In this document: piece after piece, positions 62,299 through 64,000 of the stretch
Numbering within the stretch: position 1 is the first letter of the stretch
Layout: each line of letters starts with the position of its first letter
NCBI GenBank assembly: GCA_024529925.1
Contig: JAFEUB010001068.1
Span: 139,501 to 203,500, forward strand
From: Ophthalmolycus amberensis
Taxonomy: Eukaryota; Chordata; Actinopteri; Perciformes; Zoarcidae
Length of the DNA: 64,000 nt
Reading direction: 5' to 3'
Program-made: the position numbers and the translations under genes
The notes under the pieces: generated by a model
Told to the model about the DNA's origin: nothing
The model's input: only the letters and a program-made list of their open reading frames with translations
Database searches by the model: none

Positions 62299-62402
62299 GA
62301 TAGGAATTAACTGCATGCCCCAACTCACCCCGTCGGCATGCACTAACCTATAACATAGAACACATTATCCCCTACAGTAATCAGATTCTGGTGTGTTCAC
62401 AG

Positions 62403-64000
62403 ATGGGGCTCCCTTGGATCCTTGGCATACTCTTCGGTCTACAACTCACCCAAGCGCTAGAAATGGTGGAACCAGGCCCACCGACTGGGATCGTCCTACA
62501 AGGGACACCCGGACTCCTAATTACCCGTTGCGGCCTCTACACCCAGAGAGTCTACGTACGACTAGACCCCTGGGACGTGTACCGTAAGCATATCCGATTG
62601 CCCCCACGGCTGACCGAAGGAAGGTTGAGCGGAGTCCAAGCCCACGACACAGTCGACAGGGCCAAGCAGACGACCGCTCACATCCTCGACCAATTACACA
62701 AGTTCTTGGTCACTGAGGAGGATCTTAGCGGTAAGAACCGACCAAAGAGATTCCTCGGCGGTCTGCTCGTCGCAGCATCGGCCATTGGGTCCCTTTTCTC
62801 CATCGGCCTCTCGGCCGCCAACTCCATTAGCCTGAGCGCGCTCCAAAGACACATGGGCGAACTTGACAAAGAAATGCCAGAGATCCAACAGCGAATCCAA
62901 CTCCAAGCAAGCACAGTTACAGGGCCTGGGTAAAACCCTTCAGGGAACCATCGTCACTGTAAACTTACATTCCGCTCTCCTCAATAACACCTTGCATGCC
63001 TTAGCTACTCTCTCCGAAGTAGTCCAAGAAGACATAACCTATGTACGAGTAGTACGAGATTTAATGCAGGATCTCATCAGAGAAATCAGCTCATCGGTCA
63101 ATAGCTTGACCAGTGGGAAAATCCCACCCTATCTGGTCCCTTTGGACCTTGTTGACAAAATCCTTAGATCTGCGACCACTACTGTTGTGCAACCATCACA
63201 GGTACATCTAGCTTATAGTCTTGGCAGCGCCATCCCGATATCGGTAGATCCAAAGAACCTAGAAATAGGATTCATTCTGAATCTACCAATCATAGAGAGA
63301 CAAAATGTATATCGAATGAAGTCAGTTTTGAATGTCGGATTCTGGAAAGGTGATACACATGTACACCTCACAACACCGCCAATCCTTGCTTACCATGACG
63401 ACGATCTCTCCCTCTACCTCATCCCCAACCTAGGCATGTGTACAAAAACTAAAGACATCCACTGGGTCTGCCCGAGCAACCCTTTCGTTAGAGACGTAAC
63501 AGGCTACCTCTGCGGCTTGAGAGCCGAGTCCCCTGAACAGAGGTGCCGAGGTAGCCTGTCCGTCAAGGATGATGGTACGGAGACAAGAGTAGAACGAGCA
63601 GGCAACAGATGGCTGGTTAGCACCCCCGCCACCGAAGTCCTCGTATCATACGATCGCCATGACACCGCCACTAAGCTAACTTTACCAAATCAGACATTCT
63701 TTTTGACAGTTCCACAAGGAGCCACACTGCACATCAAGGACATCGTCCTCCATCACCTCAACCCAGACATACACGATGTAGAGATTGAGATTATGGACGC
63801 CTTCAAGGGTCACAACCTCACCATTGATGATAACATCCAACAGCAGCTTCTAACAGAAGGGACGAAATTGGTCCAGTTCAGCCTCAAACCCACTGGACTC
63901 ACTACCACATTGTTTAACCATTTGATTAGGTCCAACCCCTACCAGGCGACCAACCTCAGCATGCTAGCCTTGGGACTCCTTCTTAGTGGCTGGATAATCA
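62403..64000 (+). pseudogene. Envelope glycoprotein gene, one frame break, runs off the window
   Basis: First ATG at 62403 opens with a hydrophobic signal peptide (MGLPWILGILFGLQLTQA). A furin-type site RPKR is at 62739-62750, immediately followed by a Gly/Ala-rich hydrophobic fusion-peptide-like stretch (FLGGLLVAASAIGSLFSIG) and heptad-like sequence. The initial frame ends at 62933; coding signal continues in a different frame to the window edge, with several N-glycosylation motifs, Cys residues and a hydrophobic stretch at the very end (LSMLALGLLLSG) that may be the membrane anchor. The part before the cleavage site is short (about 115 residues) for a receptor-binding subunit. I see no CX6CC motif or gammaretroviral immunosuppressive peptide. 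The arrangement recalls class I fusion proteins of the baculovirus F or errantivirus kind; ancestry is unproven. Ancient endogenous copy, broken. Confidence 0.75.

Noticed and set aside
1..64000. tRNA, rRNA or other structural RNA genes
   Set aside because: No cloverleaf with A and B boxes or other recognisable RNA gene was found by eye; a covariance-model scan would be needed to exclude small ones.

Overview
This window is nuclear DNA of a ray-finned fish, most likely a percomorph teleost. The evidence is spliced vertebrate genes (GT/AG introns), two fish-type MHC class I genes, a chitin synthase, a ZIP7-type zinc transporter, and abundant teleost repeats (hAT, Tc1, RTE-like LINE, 'AAGTACTC...AAGTAAAAGTA' MITEs). 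It is not prokaryotic: there are no operons, Shine-Dalgarno sites or CRISPR arrays.

Layout. (1) 1-4727, minus: 5' two-thirds of a chitin synthase gene (12 coding exons seen, 3' end off the left edge) with one frame-breaking extra base. (2) 4893-21120: a near-identical head-to-tail duplication of an ~8.1 kb block. Each copy carries ~0.7-0.8 kb inverted-repeat arms, a dead Tc1 transposase fragment and MITEs, and no convincing gene. (3) 21430-29400: an ~81 bp minisatellite of about 70 units with nested higher-order repeats (405 bp and 1778 bp). It is split at 22226-24530 by a partial copy of the slc39a7 region that holds one intact-looking exon. (4) 29400-34000: diverged repeats and a retroposon tail. 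(5) 34045-38400 (to ~39800 with a probable 5'UTR exon), minus: slc39a7 (ZIP7/HKE4), seven coding exons, one extra base in exon 2. (6) 39960-55733: two tandem paralogous MHC class I genes, plus strand, both with complete six-exon reading frames. Gene A carries a 3.1 kb LINE in intron 3 and a hAT element with perfect 8 bp target duplications in its 3' region; gene B's 3' region is interrupted by an LTR element. (7) 55734-64000: an endogenous retrovirus-like element in sense with the MHC genes: 1.9 kb LTR, primer-binding site, gag-pro, a pol that loses RNase H and integrase, and an env with furin site and fusion peptide running off the right edge.

How it fits together. slc39a7 beside MHC class I genes is the conserved vertebrate MHC neighbourhood, so this is probably part of the core class I region of the fish. 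Most of the rest is recent structural change: three independent duplications (8.1 kb block, slc39a7 fragment, MHC unit), a large VNTR and serial transposon insertions. Several single-base breaks in otherwise perfectly conserved exons suggest either young pseudogenisation or uncorrected base errors in the assembly.

The most interesting candidates are the LTR element (retained env of unusual type, missing integrase, CTCF-like sites in the LTR, position in an MHC gene's 3' region) and the layered minisatellite/duplication architecture.
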